Shown one piece after another: positions 1 through 11,876 of a DNA stretch of 64,000 nt. The notes under the pieces are model-generated. The model searched no databases, had not been told where the DNA came from, and worked only from the letters and a program-made list of their open reading frames with translations. The DNA is from Saururus chinensis (taxonomy: Eukaryota; Streptophyta; Magnoliopsida; Piperales; Saururaceae): positions 18,725,057-18,789,056 of the forward strand of contig CP141148.1 in NCBI GenBank assembly GCA_035235625.1, in the 5' to 3' direction. The position numbers were made by a program, and so were the translations under genes. Position 1 is the stretch's first letter; the number at the start of each line of letters is the position of its first letter.

Positions 1-555
1 CAAATATAAAAAAACTAGCTAGCCTTTAATTACATGTTATAGCATATACGTCTGTTAGCCAAATTATCATCGATAAATTAATAAAACTAGTTACAAATGT
101 GCAAATAAGTCGTATGCCTTCATTACAATATTAATAATACTTTTTATATTTATGTTAATATAATTTAACATTAGAGTTATATTTTACATATTAAATTTTT
201 TTATTTTATTATATATTAAATATATATAAGAAGTTATTTTTTAATATATTAAATTAAATATTTTATAATATATATTATTTTATTTATAAAGAGGAATTAT
301 ACCATGATCTTCCTATAACATAAGTCGAGATATTAAGCTCATTGTCTGGGCCCAATTCTAAAAGAATATTTCTTTAATCATGTTATTACACTTCCCATTT
401 TAACCTACCTACTTCCTTAACAAAAAATGTTTAAAATTTTATGTTGTAACTAGAGTTTGGGTAAATACGATCCATAGAAGGCGATATCAATATGGATGAC
501 AAAATTGATAATTACGCGTCAAAATTAAATGTTTCAATAAATATATAAAGAAAGT
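1..555. other. AT-rich intergenic DNA, no gene seen
   Basis: Strongly AT-rich with long runs of A/T and TATATA-like strings. I see no coding-like open frame, no RNA gene and no recognisable transposon terminus in it. It leads directly into the GCGTCGCTA repeat array that starts near 556. Confidence 0.6.
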
Positions 556-1092
556 AACTATTAGTGACGAATTTGTAAAGTGTCGCTACAAGTATCATTA
601 AGTTGCAATGCTTTCTATAAAGCATCGCTAAAAGTATCCTCCGTAGTGACGCTTCATAAAACTGTCACAAATAGTTATTTTTTTAAAAATTTAAAATTTT
701 TAAAACATAACATATAGTGACGCTTTAATAAAGCATCGCTACAAAACTAACTTGTAGCGACGCTTTACAATAAGCGTCACTAATAAGTCAAATTGTACAA
801 CATCGCTAATAAGCCGACTTGTAGCGACGCTTTCTATAAAGCGTCGCTAATAAGCCAACTTGTAGTGATACTTTCAGTAAAGCGTCACTAATAAGCCAAC
901 GTTCATCGACACTTTATGTAAAGCATTGCTACAAGTATATTATTAGCAACGCTTTGAGGAAAGCGTCGCTAAAAGTATAATTTAGTTACGACGCTTTACA
1001 AAGTGTTGCAAATGATAGTTTTTAGCGACGCTTTTAAATGCGTCGTTAATAAAAGCGTCGTTAATACCCAACTTTTTTCTTGTTAGTATCAT
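556..1092 (-). mobile_element. CACTA-like transposon end with subterminal repeat array
   Basis: About twenty diverged copies of a 10-12 bp motif of the form AGCGACGCTTT / AAAGCGTCGCTA occur here, mostly as head-to-head pairs that can fold back on each other. The block ends near 1085 with CTTTTTTCTTGTTAGT. On the reverse strand this reads ACTAACAAGAAAAAAG, very close to the CACTACAAGAAAAA terminus of plant CACTA (En/Spm) elements. Dense short subterminal repeats of this type are the transposase-binding region of that superfamily. The second end was not found, so this is probably one end of a deleted, non-autonomous copy. Family assignment is inference from the terminus and repeat style. Confidence 0.65.
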
Positions 1093-1505
1093 GATAACAA
1101 TCTCTTGTTGCTGCCAACTGGCTGTAGAGGCCGCCTGTAGCCTTCTGAATTTGTTTGCTGCCAACATTTAATAGTTTAAAATAGTGCATGAGTGCCTTAG
1201 TTTTGAAATGAGCAATGACAAAGTTCGTTTCCTTAATTTTGTGTACAATAGTGCCGTTTATCATCATGGGACCCATGTGATTGCACAGCTCTCCTAATTT
1301 GTGAGGACTTATTGCACATATTACAAATATGGCTGTATGCTCTTTATAATTTGGAAAATATTTTCTCTAACTAGGCTTCAAGAGCAGAGCCTACATAGGG
1401 TTGCTCGTGTGGAAAGAGAAGCAAGTAACTATGCACTATGTTAGATCTAGCTCCAAATACCCAATCTAACATGTACCATGTTAACTTCTATATAGGGTGT
1501 TAAAA
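1093..1505. other. Unassigned DNA next to the CACTA-like end
   Basis: A short reverse-strand frame of about 70 codons (1061-1276) runs through this stretch but overlaps the transposon terminus, has no family signature and is probably chance. Nothing else is seen. Confidence 0.4.
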
Positions 1506-1509
1506 ACTC

Positions 1510-2050
1510 AATTTAGGGGCCATTTGGGTATGGAATTAATTTACTATTGAATCCGAATTTTTTTGGAATTAATTTATTCGATTTAATATAGAAACGAAAT
1601 TTGGTTTGGGTATGGAATTTTTTAGATAGAATCACATTTAGATAGCGAACTGTGTTTAAGGTCAAAATCTTTAGAATTTTTAGGTAAATTGACAAATATA
1701 CTATTTGAATGGAATTGTTTTGATAGAATCATATTTGGGTAAGAAATTTCTGTATTTTTTGAAATTGTTGAATTTATGAAAAAATTACAAATATAACCTT
1801 GGTTTATGCATTGTACGCAGTTAGTGGCATTATTGCTAAACCCTATAACATTATCGCTACAATACTATATTGGCTTGTATTGTATCAATACGGTAGATAT
1901 ATATTGACATGTTATTAATTTATTATTTATTATATTTATAAAAATATTTAAAAAAATTATACGACAGAGACATGTAAGCAATAACGCGTGTTTCCAATTT
2001 GTGTATTTTTTGGAATTAAAAAATTAATTGTAAAAGTACAAAAGGCCTTA
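1510..2050. repeat. Possible MITE-like repeat (GGGGCCATTTGGGTATGG start)
   Basis: The stretch opens with GGGGCCATTTGGGTATGGAA, a sequence style common at the ends of small plant DNA elements. The phrases TTTGGGTATGGAATT and GATAGAATCA recur two or three times inside (1527, 1606, 1716). I could not find a convincing matching inverted end, so the element type and its limits are uncertain. Confidence 0.3.
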
Positions 2051-2330
2051 TGTTTCTCCTTAAACATTCTTTTATGGCTTGATGGGCCCATGGACGTTCG
2101 TACTAGCCGATACGTGTATGTACCGGTCATATGTACTCGTATCGGTTGAGACCGACGTATCAGTTGAGACTGATATGGTACGGATACAGGGGGTAATACG
2201 CGTCATATAAAAATCAATAAATATCAATTGTATTGGCTTGTACTGTATCGATACAATAGATACACATTAATACTTTATTAATTTATTATTTATTATATTT
2301 ATAAAAATATTTTTAAAAAATTATACAACG
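1862..2330 (+). repeat. Direct repeat of about 95 bp, two copies
   Basis: A unit beginning TATTGGCTTGTA and ending in a run like AAAATATTTAAAAAAATTATAC occurs near 1868-1962 and again near 2232-2328, with roughly ten percent differences. The intervening DNA holds several GTATCGGT/GATACGT phrases. It may be an internally duplicated non-autonomous element. No protein is encoded. Confidence 0.6.
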
Positions 2331-2580
2331 ATAACGATATATTGTTGTAGTGATATTGCTACCACGTTGCAGCAATAATACTACATTGTTATAATAATAA
2401 TATTATATTTTATTAACAATATTACTACAACATTGTAACAATAATAATATAACATAATAACGTGTACAAGTGATATTATTATAACGTTATAATGATAGTA
2501 CTATAACTTAAAGATAATTTTACCATTCTAATTACACAATTACACCACATCTATTATACAGGTTAATATTTTCCAATTTA
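2330..2580. repeat. Low-complexity ATTATTGTTATAACG-type tract
   Basis: Simple-sequence DNA built from diverged ATA/ATTGTTA words with scattered ACG, expected for slippage-driven expansion. It has no gene content. Confidence 0.6.
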
Positions 2581-4880
2581 TTGGCTATAAGACAATCAAT
2601 GCCCCCCTCATGTCCAAACTTTATTAAACATTTCATTTGTTTAGGGGGAGACTCACAAACAACAGACACTGCATCCTCTTCGATTTGACGCAGAAATATT
2701 GATCATGTTGGTTAGCCGTTATCACTTATGTTAAACCTGTTATTTGTTAGAAAATGAACTATTTAGAACATAATTTTAATAGAAAAAATCAAATAAAAGG
2801 ATATTTTGAAATTAAACACCGAATTTTTTATATTGGTAAGACACACAATCTTTACACTATATGCACCAATACAATTGCTTCAAATTAAGAGCTTCATGGT
2901 TGATTACAATTGCATCAATGCTCTGAGTGTTTGAAGAGGAATGGAGGATATAGGGCTTTCTCGTACAATCTACTAAACTTACATTTATTTGAATCCATTC
3001 CACTCTTGACTCATCAACCTAGAAAAACAAGCAATAAGGTAATTCGAAGTACATATGGACTTCACAAATCACACCCATTTGCCAAATTTTACCACGGTTC
3101 CGTCAATGTCCTTCTAAGCACTACTTCTTAAATCCATGATGCTCCCTAATTGTTTCCCGAACCTGTTCAAAAGAGGGGGAAACCACAAACTTACTATAAC
3201 AAAACACACCTTAATCTGCCTCCATTAATATAGAGTATGCTACAGGATCAACTATAAGAAACTGTGCACATAAGCAAAATTTGCGTGTCTTTACTTTTGT
3301 AGGTTGGCTGGACATTCCACTTGTTATTTTCGTTTCCTATTTTTTCCTTTAATCCCAAAAAACAAGAAATAAAACTGTGATATGTTGTTTTAAGCAGCTA
3401 CCTTTCTCTTGCCACCATACTATATTACTGAGTGTAAGAACATTAGCTCAATTATGATGAGAATCAGCTAGAAGCTGATTGAACAATCAATTATCATGGT
3501 CAAGCTTCAAGACCAACAGAATCATTCTTGATAATAATTTATCGATGAAAGTGTCCTGTTTTGGCAGCTATGCTCAAGGCCGTGATGCTTTTTCTGCATT
3601 GCTTTTTGCTAGCCACCAATTTTATACTAGAAGAACATAAGAAACTCTGTACCGAAACAAAATCTTATGCTCCGACTGTATGAAGAGCAGATGTCCAGGG
3701 TTATGTTCATGTTGCCAATTAATTTAAAGCAAGTAGCTAAGGAATACCAAACAACTTTGCACGCATCAGTTTGGCTAACTATGAACTACAGCATGTCTAG
3801 GCTTGAAGTGTTTGCATATAATTTTTTTAAAATTCATACCATCGTCTCCCAAGGAACATAAAAGTCTGACACTGCAGCAGCAAGATAAAACATCCCATGG
3901 GTCCCCAAATCTAACATTGACATTGCAACTATCTTTAAAATTTGTTATAGATGGTAACAAAAATAAAACATACATGAGTGTAAATCGATTGATCTTAAGT
4001 CCAGTAACAAAAGGTTCTATTCACAAATGGACCAAATTTAGCGTCCATTTACTTTCTAATATTCAGAACATAGAATTGCAATTTTAAAATGCCCGAATGG
4101 CTACAATTAACAGTGATGTATAGAAAGATACAAACCTAGAGGTACTCATATATGGTTGTAAATGGAAGCTTCAACAGAGAGCCCGTTTCCACTGCATGCA
4201 ATTGGAATTAATGAATGTCATATGCATAAACTCTATTGTGAAAGAAGGTATTCATAGACAGAGATGTAACCAATGTATTTAAAATGATTAAGAGTTAAGC
4301 CAGAAGGCAGAGAAATTAGTGAGACCTATTGTGCGGTGGTATTTTACTACACTCTTCACTGCGTCATTAGTGATGAAAAATATTATGAATTGCAAGTAGG
4401 AGAAAATGCAAAGGGTGAGTAGGTGAGTTACTGAATGTATGAATGAAAAATAAAATTGAATTGTGATAAGTAAACAGAGAGATTTTACTGAATTCATGGG
4501 AAATTTGTCCAAACATTGGGCCATACATCTTGAATTTTTTTTTTAACACAAACTAGTCACGGTTTACCCTTACTAATTAATGACAAAATGAATGAATTTT
4601 TATTTTTTTTGAATACATACAAAGAAATTTGGGGGATGAATGGGAAATGTTAAGGCTTTTAAAAACAATCGGCCGTATATGATGGTAAAACGTTGATCAC
4701 TAAGGGTTTTTGATGAAGAAATGAATGAAAAACACAGGTTGTTTGAATGCAGATCATGAAAAAAAAATCATTTCTTACATGACATAGAGATTTGGGGAAT
4801 CACCTTAATCAACATATATGAAGGCCAAAACAAGCAAGAAAGAAAAGGAGATAACGAATTAGAAGAGAAGAAGAAAAGGA
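2581..4880. other. Intergenic DNA without a recognised gene
   Basis: Several frames of 60-95 codons exist on both strands, for example 2910-3131 and 3803-4087 forward and 4288-4524 reverse. None carries a family motif, sensible composition or splice context. The stretch could be intron or upstream DNA belonging to the exon candidate at 4893-5320, but nothing in it proves that. Confidence 0.45.
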
Positions 4881-4892
4881 AAAAAAATGGTG

Positions 4893-5320
4893 TTACCGTT
4901 CTGGACGCAGATCAGATCGAGGAGGCGATTTGTTTTGTTTGGCAGAAGGGCGCAGCCGGTTGAGCTGCCGAAGTGATGACCAAAAGAAATTGTGGGCGAT
5001 CTGAAGAGGACCGGAAGCGATCTGGAGGGGACTTGAACCATCTAGATCAACTACGCCGGGAGAGCTGCAGTTTGGCCGGGTAGGTGCTCGCCAAAGACAG
5101 AAAGTAGTTTGGGAAGAGGGAGATGGTGGAAGCGGACGGCGGATTGCTGAAGGCAAAATGGCTGAAGTGGAACCAGCTTTGAACACATGCTGCCCGTAAC
5201 TGACCCATGTGTGGCAGAATAGTGAAGCTATCGTTTGAGCAACCCATCCACAAAAGCATACCAAGGTTTAGTGTAAGACAGTTTTTGACAGCCATAGCGC
5301 AACAGCAGAAGATAGCTTGC
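4893..5320 (-). other. Candidate reverse-strand first exon or transcribed leader
   Basis: On the reverse strand this 0.4-kb block is much richer in GC and in Ser/Pro/Arg codons than its surroundings. It holds overlapping frames with start codons near 5295 and 5264. It ends at about 4893 in CCAGAACGGTAACACC, a good splice-donor context, followed by a pyrimidine-rich intron-like tract. That pattern suits the first exon or 5' UTR of a plant transcript running toward lower coordinates. I recognise no protein family, and no convincing downstream exon was found within the next 2 kb. A long non-coding RNA or a relic is equally possible. Confidence 0.25.
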
Positions 5321-5379
5321 GAAAAGAGATAGAAATCAATGGAGCGCAGCAGAATGACTTAGGTTCCCTACATGTTCTA

Positions 5380-6114
5380 GCAAGTCTGGATTTCAACATT
5401 GTGCAAGCAATCAGGAGGACTTAGGGGATTTGTCAAGGTCAATTCCTAAGCAAAAATATTTACTCCTAAGTTTGTTGTAACCCATGAGATACCGACTGGC
5501 TGAGAATAATATTTAGGATCGCCTAGCCTGAATGGGCTCCATGACCCATTCTCGTGACCATGCTACATGCAACTGTAAATATATACTTCTTTTGTCTTAT
5601 ATTAATAGTTTTATTTAAAAAAATAATAATTTTTATTGAATAATAAAACCCACATCTATGATAAGGGGCAATAAGTTTATATAGCTCTTTTTTATGTACC
5701 CAAGCATTTAAATTTAATAAAATAAAGTTATTAGTATAAATAATTTTTTTTACTAAATGGAGCTATAAAGAGATTGAGCACCAAATACATACAAGCACCT
5801 ATCAATTTTAGTGGAAAATTAGTGAATATGGTAGGTACTTATTAGTATTTTGTTCTCAATCTTTTTGTTTGTGGTTGTATAAATTGTGAAATCTCAAATT
5901 TTGCATACCCACATGAGTACTTGTTTTCTATGGTTTGCAACAGATTTGAACTCTGACCATGTCTCATTGATTTCCTTGCTCTTTATTTTTAAAAAAGATT
6001 CATTGAATTACAAGTTGATGAGCACACTTTACTTAGGCTGTTGAGCAAGGTACAAAACCAAACATCTAAATTACATGTTTTAGAAACAAAAATAGGACCA
6101 AAGCCAGAGGCTTA
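5380..6114. other. Intergenic DNA before a gypsy element
   Basis: AT-rich sequence without a plausible open frame. It ends where the 5' LTR of the gypsy fossil begins. Confidence 0.5.
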
Positions 6115-7418
6115 TGATGATATAATCATGAGCTACATAGGAGCTCACTCTTAACTCACCGCCTTCCTCTTCAAAGAATGGCTGCTTATTACCCTAATTT
6201 AATATGTTTTCTTAGTTTAGTGTTTTATTTTTGATAGTTTCCATTTGATAGATTGATTCCTTAATTAGAATTCATAGTTAGAGAAGGCTTAAGGGTTAAT
6301 ACAATAGTTAGTTAATTTACTTAATTTCTCTCCTCTCAGTTTTGTCGTTAAAGTTCTTAGTAGACCTCTGGTGATGCAGGACAATTAATAAAACCCTAAT
6401 TAAGATCCCGCAACTAATTAGGTAAATACTGAAAATATAAATTCTAAACAAATTAAAGTAGGATGAAATGAATTATTTAATCAGCAAGTGATAATATCAG
6501 CATTTTATGTGCATAATCTCTGTAAAACTAGACAGAAATAGTTGCACAGGTTTAGAAAATTGAGAAATTTCTGGTGGCTAGGCAGTATCAATAGAATATG
6601 GGTTATGATTTGAAGTGTAAACAATTAATGACCTACTGAGCTTTAAGAAAACAAAGTCCACCACTAACCACACTTACAATTAAAGATGGACTTAATGCTA
6701 TTGAAGAGGACTAAATAATTAATAATAGAGAAAAGTGGGCCAACTTATCTTATTATGATAGGGGAGGAATACCAATAAGCTGGTCTGAAATTAGAGTCTA
6801 GGAACTCCTACAACAATGCTATTTGTCTTGGTTAGATTTTCTCTTTTAGTTACCAGATCAGATAGCAAGGCAGCAAAACTTGTCTTCAACAACAGCCTTC
6901 CTTCAAAGGTTCAACATTAACGAAGGAGAGACTTCAACATTAAGTAGACAAAAAGGAATAGAAGAGTTTTCACCACCAAATTCAGCACTAGTGGCTTAGA
7001 ATCAACACTAGAATATAGCCAGAATCAACACCAACCGGAAAACTGCTCAGTGTTTTTTCTCAGGAAATCATAGGTATCCATTTATAAAAGCATAAGCCAT
7101 TAAATAGGCATACATAAAATTTTAAATAAGAAACTTATAATCAATAGAAATGCTTCTAAAACAAAGAAGTAACATAAGACTAGAAGTTTACTAAAACAAA
7201 AAACTCCTAAAATAAGAAAATTCATAAAACAAGAAACTCTTACCACTAAAAGATTCCTAAAATAAGTAATTACCTAATAAAAAATTTCTAAAACAAAAAA
7301 TTACTTAATACAAATACTCTAAATAAAGACTCAAATAAAACCCCAAAAACTACTTGACAATATATATTTTCTTTTGGCCTGCATAGGTGCGGTGTCTGCA
7401 CATCTAGGTTGCAACACA
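6115..7418 (+). repeat. 5' LTR of a Ty3/gypsy fossil
   Basis: The first ~250 bp match the block at 10171-10370 (shared phrases ATGAGCTACAT, CTCTTCAAAGAATGG, TAGATTGATTCCTTAAT, GAAGGCTTAAGG). The LTR ends in ACA just before a primer-binding-like string GTTATCAAAGCCAG. It is strongly AT-rich in its second half. The two LTR copies differ at many positions, so the insertion is old. Confidence 0.75.
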
Positions 7419-10170
7419 GTTATCAAAGCCAGACCTTGCAACTGCCAGGGTTCCTAGGAAGAAAGATCAAGCTGATACGGCTGATTTTGCAACTTCCAGC
7501 GCCTTCACTCACCCGCAGACGGAATTGCCCTGACAATCTCAATATTACCCAGCAGATGGAAGAGCCTACTCCTGGCTCGATTCACCTAACCAGAAAATTG
7601 CCTCCTTGCAGGACTGCATGGCAGCCTTAGCTTGTGAAGTAGACGCAAGACAAACTGTTCCATCACATTGATATGCATTTGGAACAAATGATGTAATGCT
7701 TGCAGGAGCAGAATTCATTATCTTTTTTGGAAAAAGGCCGTCTTCTTCCAACTCTCAGCCAGACGGTGGCAATCTTCGACGCCCTTCTCTGCATCACTAC
7801 TTCCCCATTTAGCAGTATCCACCAGCGCTGTTACTATCCCTGTTTTTGGGTCACTTGAGCAGGGTGTTGGTTTCTGTCACCAAAAACATCCCATTAGTGG
7901 CTCACCAGGGGCCTTGCCTTCCCCATGTGTTGGTGCCGCCTTATCCACGCCCCCCCAGTCCTGGAACTGCCCTCCTTTTCCACCTCCCCTGACCCAGGCT
8001 CTTCCTGTGTTTGCCTTGGAGACCGCTTCGCCTACAATTGTTCCAACGACGCCACCCCGCCAGGCAACACAACTGCTGCTATCCTAGCTGGTAACTGTGA
8101 TGGGCCCTTCCTCCCCCATTGCTGTCCTCCACAGATTTCCTGGTTGGTACCCGCCGCTGGCCAGCCAGACAATTTCCAGCCAAGGTCTGGCTCAAACAGT
8201 TTTTCCTCCAGGCTTTTTGCTCAAGCCACAACACAGTCAAGACAAGTCCCCCTTCCTCTTTTGTGCCAGGAACAGACTCACGTGGGGCTTCGTTCCATGA
8301 TCATGGCAGCTCTTATGTGGATCCAGGCAGGAGCAGGGACCACCCCTTGTCAAGTCCAACTTTGGACCCACTCTATGGCTGCTTTGTGGGTCAGATCGGT
8401 ACCACACTTTCAGTTCATGGGCAGGTCGCACCTTATATGGGCCACAATTGCATCCCACCAGCACCCCAATTGTTCTTGGGACCCTAGTTGCCCCATGCTT
8501 CAAGCCGAGAAGCCTATTCTGGCCTTTTTTCTGGTTCCTTAGCATTCTTTGGGTCCACATCCTCTGCTGTAGCAGCCAGTTGCAGCTACTTCGGGTGGCC
8601 CACTACAAGGGCTGCCACAACAGTTTCAACCCTACAACGTTGCCATTACGGCCTCCTTTGATGAACACATGGGTTAGACTATTCTTTCCATGGTGACTAA
8701 ACTTACCACAAATGTGATGATGGTCTCCCAAGGGGATGTGGTAGACAATTTGACAAGGGCCTATGAGGGTGACAATAAAGGGCCTATCCAAGCACGACCA
8801 ATTTACCTCACCTTTCAATCTTCAAAGGTGATGAGCTAGAAGAATGGGTCTCGCTAGGATGGTAATTTTTGGCTTCTTTCCATATGGATGGCTATGCCCT
8901 ACAATGGCTCAACCATTACCTTTATCACATCCCACATCCTACTTGGGAGATGGAGTGGGCTTTGCTTGTTTGCTTCAAATCATATGCCTATTTGAACTCT
9001 TAACAAATTGCTCTCTTGTGTCCACCAAAAGAGTACTTTCCAAGACTATGTTGATGAGTTTGAAAAACCGGGTATGCCATTGGCTTCAAGATGCACTAGT
9101 TGGTACATTTATTGGAGGGTTGCATGGCGATATTGCAAATGAGGTACTTGTTCTTGACCCTCAGTTGTTAACCGAGACTATTTGTGTTGCTTGAACTTGT
9201 GAGGAGAAGGTTCAAAACTAGTGTAATTCACTTCACCTTCCACAATTATTGTCCACTTCCAACCTGACCAAATCTACCCTTTCTGCCACCTCTACAATTT
9301 TAGTCAAGAAACTCTCCTGGGCTAGATATGAATGCATGGTGTTCTTGTTAAATTAATTTGTCTGGCTGCATGTTTGCATGTGGGGGCTGATCTAGGCTTG
9401 ATATACATTGTTGGTGGGTAGTTCCTTGACAGCTTACTTTTACAATGATTTGGTTTCTAATAGTTCTAAGGAGCTGTGCTATAATTGCAAAAAAGAAATA
9501 CACCCTGGGGCATAAGTGATAAACTCTCCATGCTTTTGTTGGTGGATGAGTCACTTGATCTCATGGAACCTGCAGGCACAGTAGTTGAGTTCAACCCAAA
9601 CTTAGCAGCAGTGGTAAATGACATTGGTCCGTACTTGTTTGACCATGCTTATGAAGGTGGCATTGCCCCAATACAATGCGTATTAATGGCCATATTGAGA
9701 AGAAATGCATTCTTATTTTGATTGATATTGGTAGCACCCACAACTTTATCAATAATGTTGTTGCTAAGGAGTTAGGGTTGCTTATCTCAAATTGCCCCAC
9801 CTTCGATGTTACGATGGGTGATGGAGCCAAACTTCATAGTATAGGAGTTTGCCGTAATGTGACTATGCATGCCCAAGGTCTCACCGTGAAAACTAATTCC
9901 TACATCTTCCCTATTAAAGGTCCAAATGTCATTCTTGGTATGAATTGGTTGCTTACCTTGCACAAGGTTGAATGGGACTATGATATAATGCAAATGACCT
10001 TTGATTAGAATGGAGATCGCCGCTGTTTTACAGCCCAACCTCCGTATAAATTGCACAAGATTCATTGACCTTCACCAAAATATGTATGGGTCCTCTTGCC
10101 AATTGCCCTTAATGGACATTTGGACACTTCCCAACCTTGAGGACAAGGCCTAACAGAAGAAGTGGTGGAA

Positions 10171-10370
10171 TGCTATGAACCGTATGAGCTACATTGGAGC
10201 CCACCCTAACTCACCCTTCCTCTTCAAAGAATGGTAGCTTATTGCCCTAGTTTATTATGATTCCTTAGTTTAATATTTTTTTTCGTAGCATCCTAATTAT
10301 AGATTGATTCCTTAATCAAAACATCTAGTTAAAGAAGGCTTAAGGTGTAATATATGGGAATTTCTTAATC
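10171..10370 (+). repeat. Start of the 3' LTR of the gypsy fossil
   Basis: Begins TGCTATGAACCG directly after the polypurine tract and matches the first 250 bp of the LTR at 6115. The match fades near 10370, where a different LTR family takes over. Confidence 0.75.
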
Positions 10371-10374
10371 TTCT

Positions 10375-11290
10375 AATAATGGACATGTGAAAATTAGAGA
10401 GTTTGACCATTGGACCTTCTTAGTTGAATAACTTCCTAAATAGATGGAATTTAGGGTTGAGATTTATCAGGTTAGAGAAGTAGATGAAAAGAGCTTCTAA
10501 ACGCTTCTAAGAACGTGCAAATTGGAGTTTAGAGGGAGATATGACAATTCAAAGTTGAATATGGCACAAAGCCCATTTACCCATATTAGACATACAATTA
10601 GATCATTTGCTTCGCTTTGCAGGCCCAATTGATTGAAATGTCAGAAATTAAGTTTGGGAGGTCCAATTGGCTTGCCTAGTGAGGGATATTTTGGCTAATG
10701 TTCTCATGGGATTAGGAACCCTAATCTCCATTAATGATGAAAAATACTTACCTAGGGCTTTTGGGGCAAGGGGTCAAAGAGCTACCGTAGGATTTGTCGG
10801 CAAGTATGGCTAGTGACGGAGTTGAGGAAGAGCAAGCTCAAAGACCAGTGTTTTGGTGAGGTAAGATCACAACATAAACTCAATTGTTCCATGAGACAAT
10901 TGTGATTTAGCTAAGAGAGTATTGGGCACTAGAAATATGGAATTGTTTAACCTGAAAAATTGGAAAAAGAAGAAAAAAGGAGAAAGGAGAAAGAAGAAAG
11001 AAGAAAAGGGAGGGTTTGGATGGAGAAGAAGACTGGGCATGAGCCAGTAAGCTACCACCAACCAGCTAGCCGCCACCTACTAGCAGTTGTTCCATTCCAT
11101 CCTTTCAATGGTTGTGCCTGGTGTTCATAATTGTGGAAGACGATTGACACACTGAGAAGGGAGGAGAAACCCAACCACCCTCTCTCAATTGGTTGGTGGT
11201 GTGAGAAATTGGGGAGGGAGAACCAGCCCAAAAGGGCTCCTTTTCCCTCCCTCACCTGTGAACCCCAGTCACGGCCATGCTAATAATTGA
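10375..11290 (+). repeat. Fragment of the family-B LTR
   Basis: Similar in order and wording to the start of the solo LTR at 18340. Shared phrases include ACCATTGGACCTTCT versus ACCATTTGACCTTCT, GGGAGATATGAC, TCATGGGATTAGGAACCC and a gene-leader-like ATTAGGGCTTTT. It is a second, more diverged member of the same family. The part from about 10900 is purine-rich and then less clearly related. Confidence 0.65.
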
Positions 11291-11479
11291 AGTCTACGCA
11301 CCACCCAATCTGCATCGGATGACTGCATGCAGTGTTGACATCCCATGACTTCTAGGCCTCATGGAGGTGAAGGAGACGAAGTCAAGCATTGCGGAGACAA
11401 CCCAACCGGTGCTGGTAGAAGACAGTCGCGTGAAGAGGAAGAGCTCATGCAGCAGCCCATCGGGCCCCTCCCGGTCTGA

Positions 11480-11840
11480 ATAGAGAGAGAGGGAGGGAGG
11501 GATTATTTCTTGAAGCTCGGTCTCTCCCCCCGGATGAACCATATAGCCAAGAGAAACCATGAACCAGAATAGAAGAGCTTGCCCTACCCATAAGTAAATA
11601 TTTCGTAGTAACCTCATTAGACCGCACATCTCTCTTAGTATATCTAGACAATAGGTAGGGGGAGGGAGGGAGGGACTATTTATTGAAGCTCGATCCCCAG
11701 ATGAACCATATAGCCAAGAGAAACCATGAACCAGAATAGAAGAGCTTGCCCCACTCATGAGTAAATATTTCGTAGTAGTCTCATTAGACTGTACATCTCT
11801 CTTGGTATATCCAAATAATAGGTAGGGGGAGGGAGGGAGC
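11480..11840 (+). repeat. Tandem duplication, two units of about 170 bp
   Basis: Both units share GATGAACCATATAGCCAAGA, CAGAATAGAAGAGCTTGCCC and a GGTAGGGGGAGGGAGGG end. The second starts near 11660. Long reverse-strand frames across this region (up to 185 codons, 11294-11851) exist only because the duplicated unit happens to be open. Their product is internally repeated and matches no family. Confidence 0.85.
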
Positions 11841-11876
11841 CCATTTAACAACGTACATGCTTCCCACAGCCCTCTT

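Larger units (their letters stand above)
6115..10370 (+). mobile_element. Ty3/gypsy LTR retrotransposon fossil (gag and protease parts)
   Basis: Order of parts: LTR (6115-7418), primer-binding-like site (about 7419), gag-like region (about 7430-9550, including a capsid-like stretch at 8700-9200 and a zinc-knuckle-like Cys motif near 9480), retroviral-type aspartic protease (9676-10008), polypurine tract AACAGAAGAAGTGGTGGAA at 10152-10170, then the start of the second LTR. The protease shows the LIDIGSTHNFI active-site motif and the later VILGMNWL flap-side motif. Reverse transcriptase and integrase were not seen between the LTRs. The copy is clearly broken at several places and old. Confidence 0.8.

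Noticed and set aside
1061-1276. 71-codon reverse frame near the CACTA-like end
   Set aside because: It overlaps the transposon terminus and has no recognisable domain.
7925-8560. Overlapping frames of 107-205 codons on both strands
   Set aside because: They lie in the gag region of the old gypsy element and compete with each other; no independent gene is supported.
11294-11851. 185-codon reverse-strand frame
   Set aside because: It is open only because a ~170-bp unit is duplicated in tandem; the product repeats itself and has no family signature.
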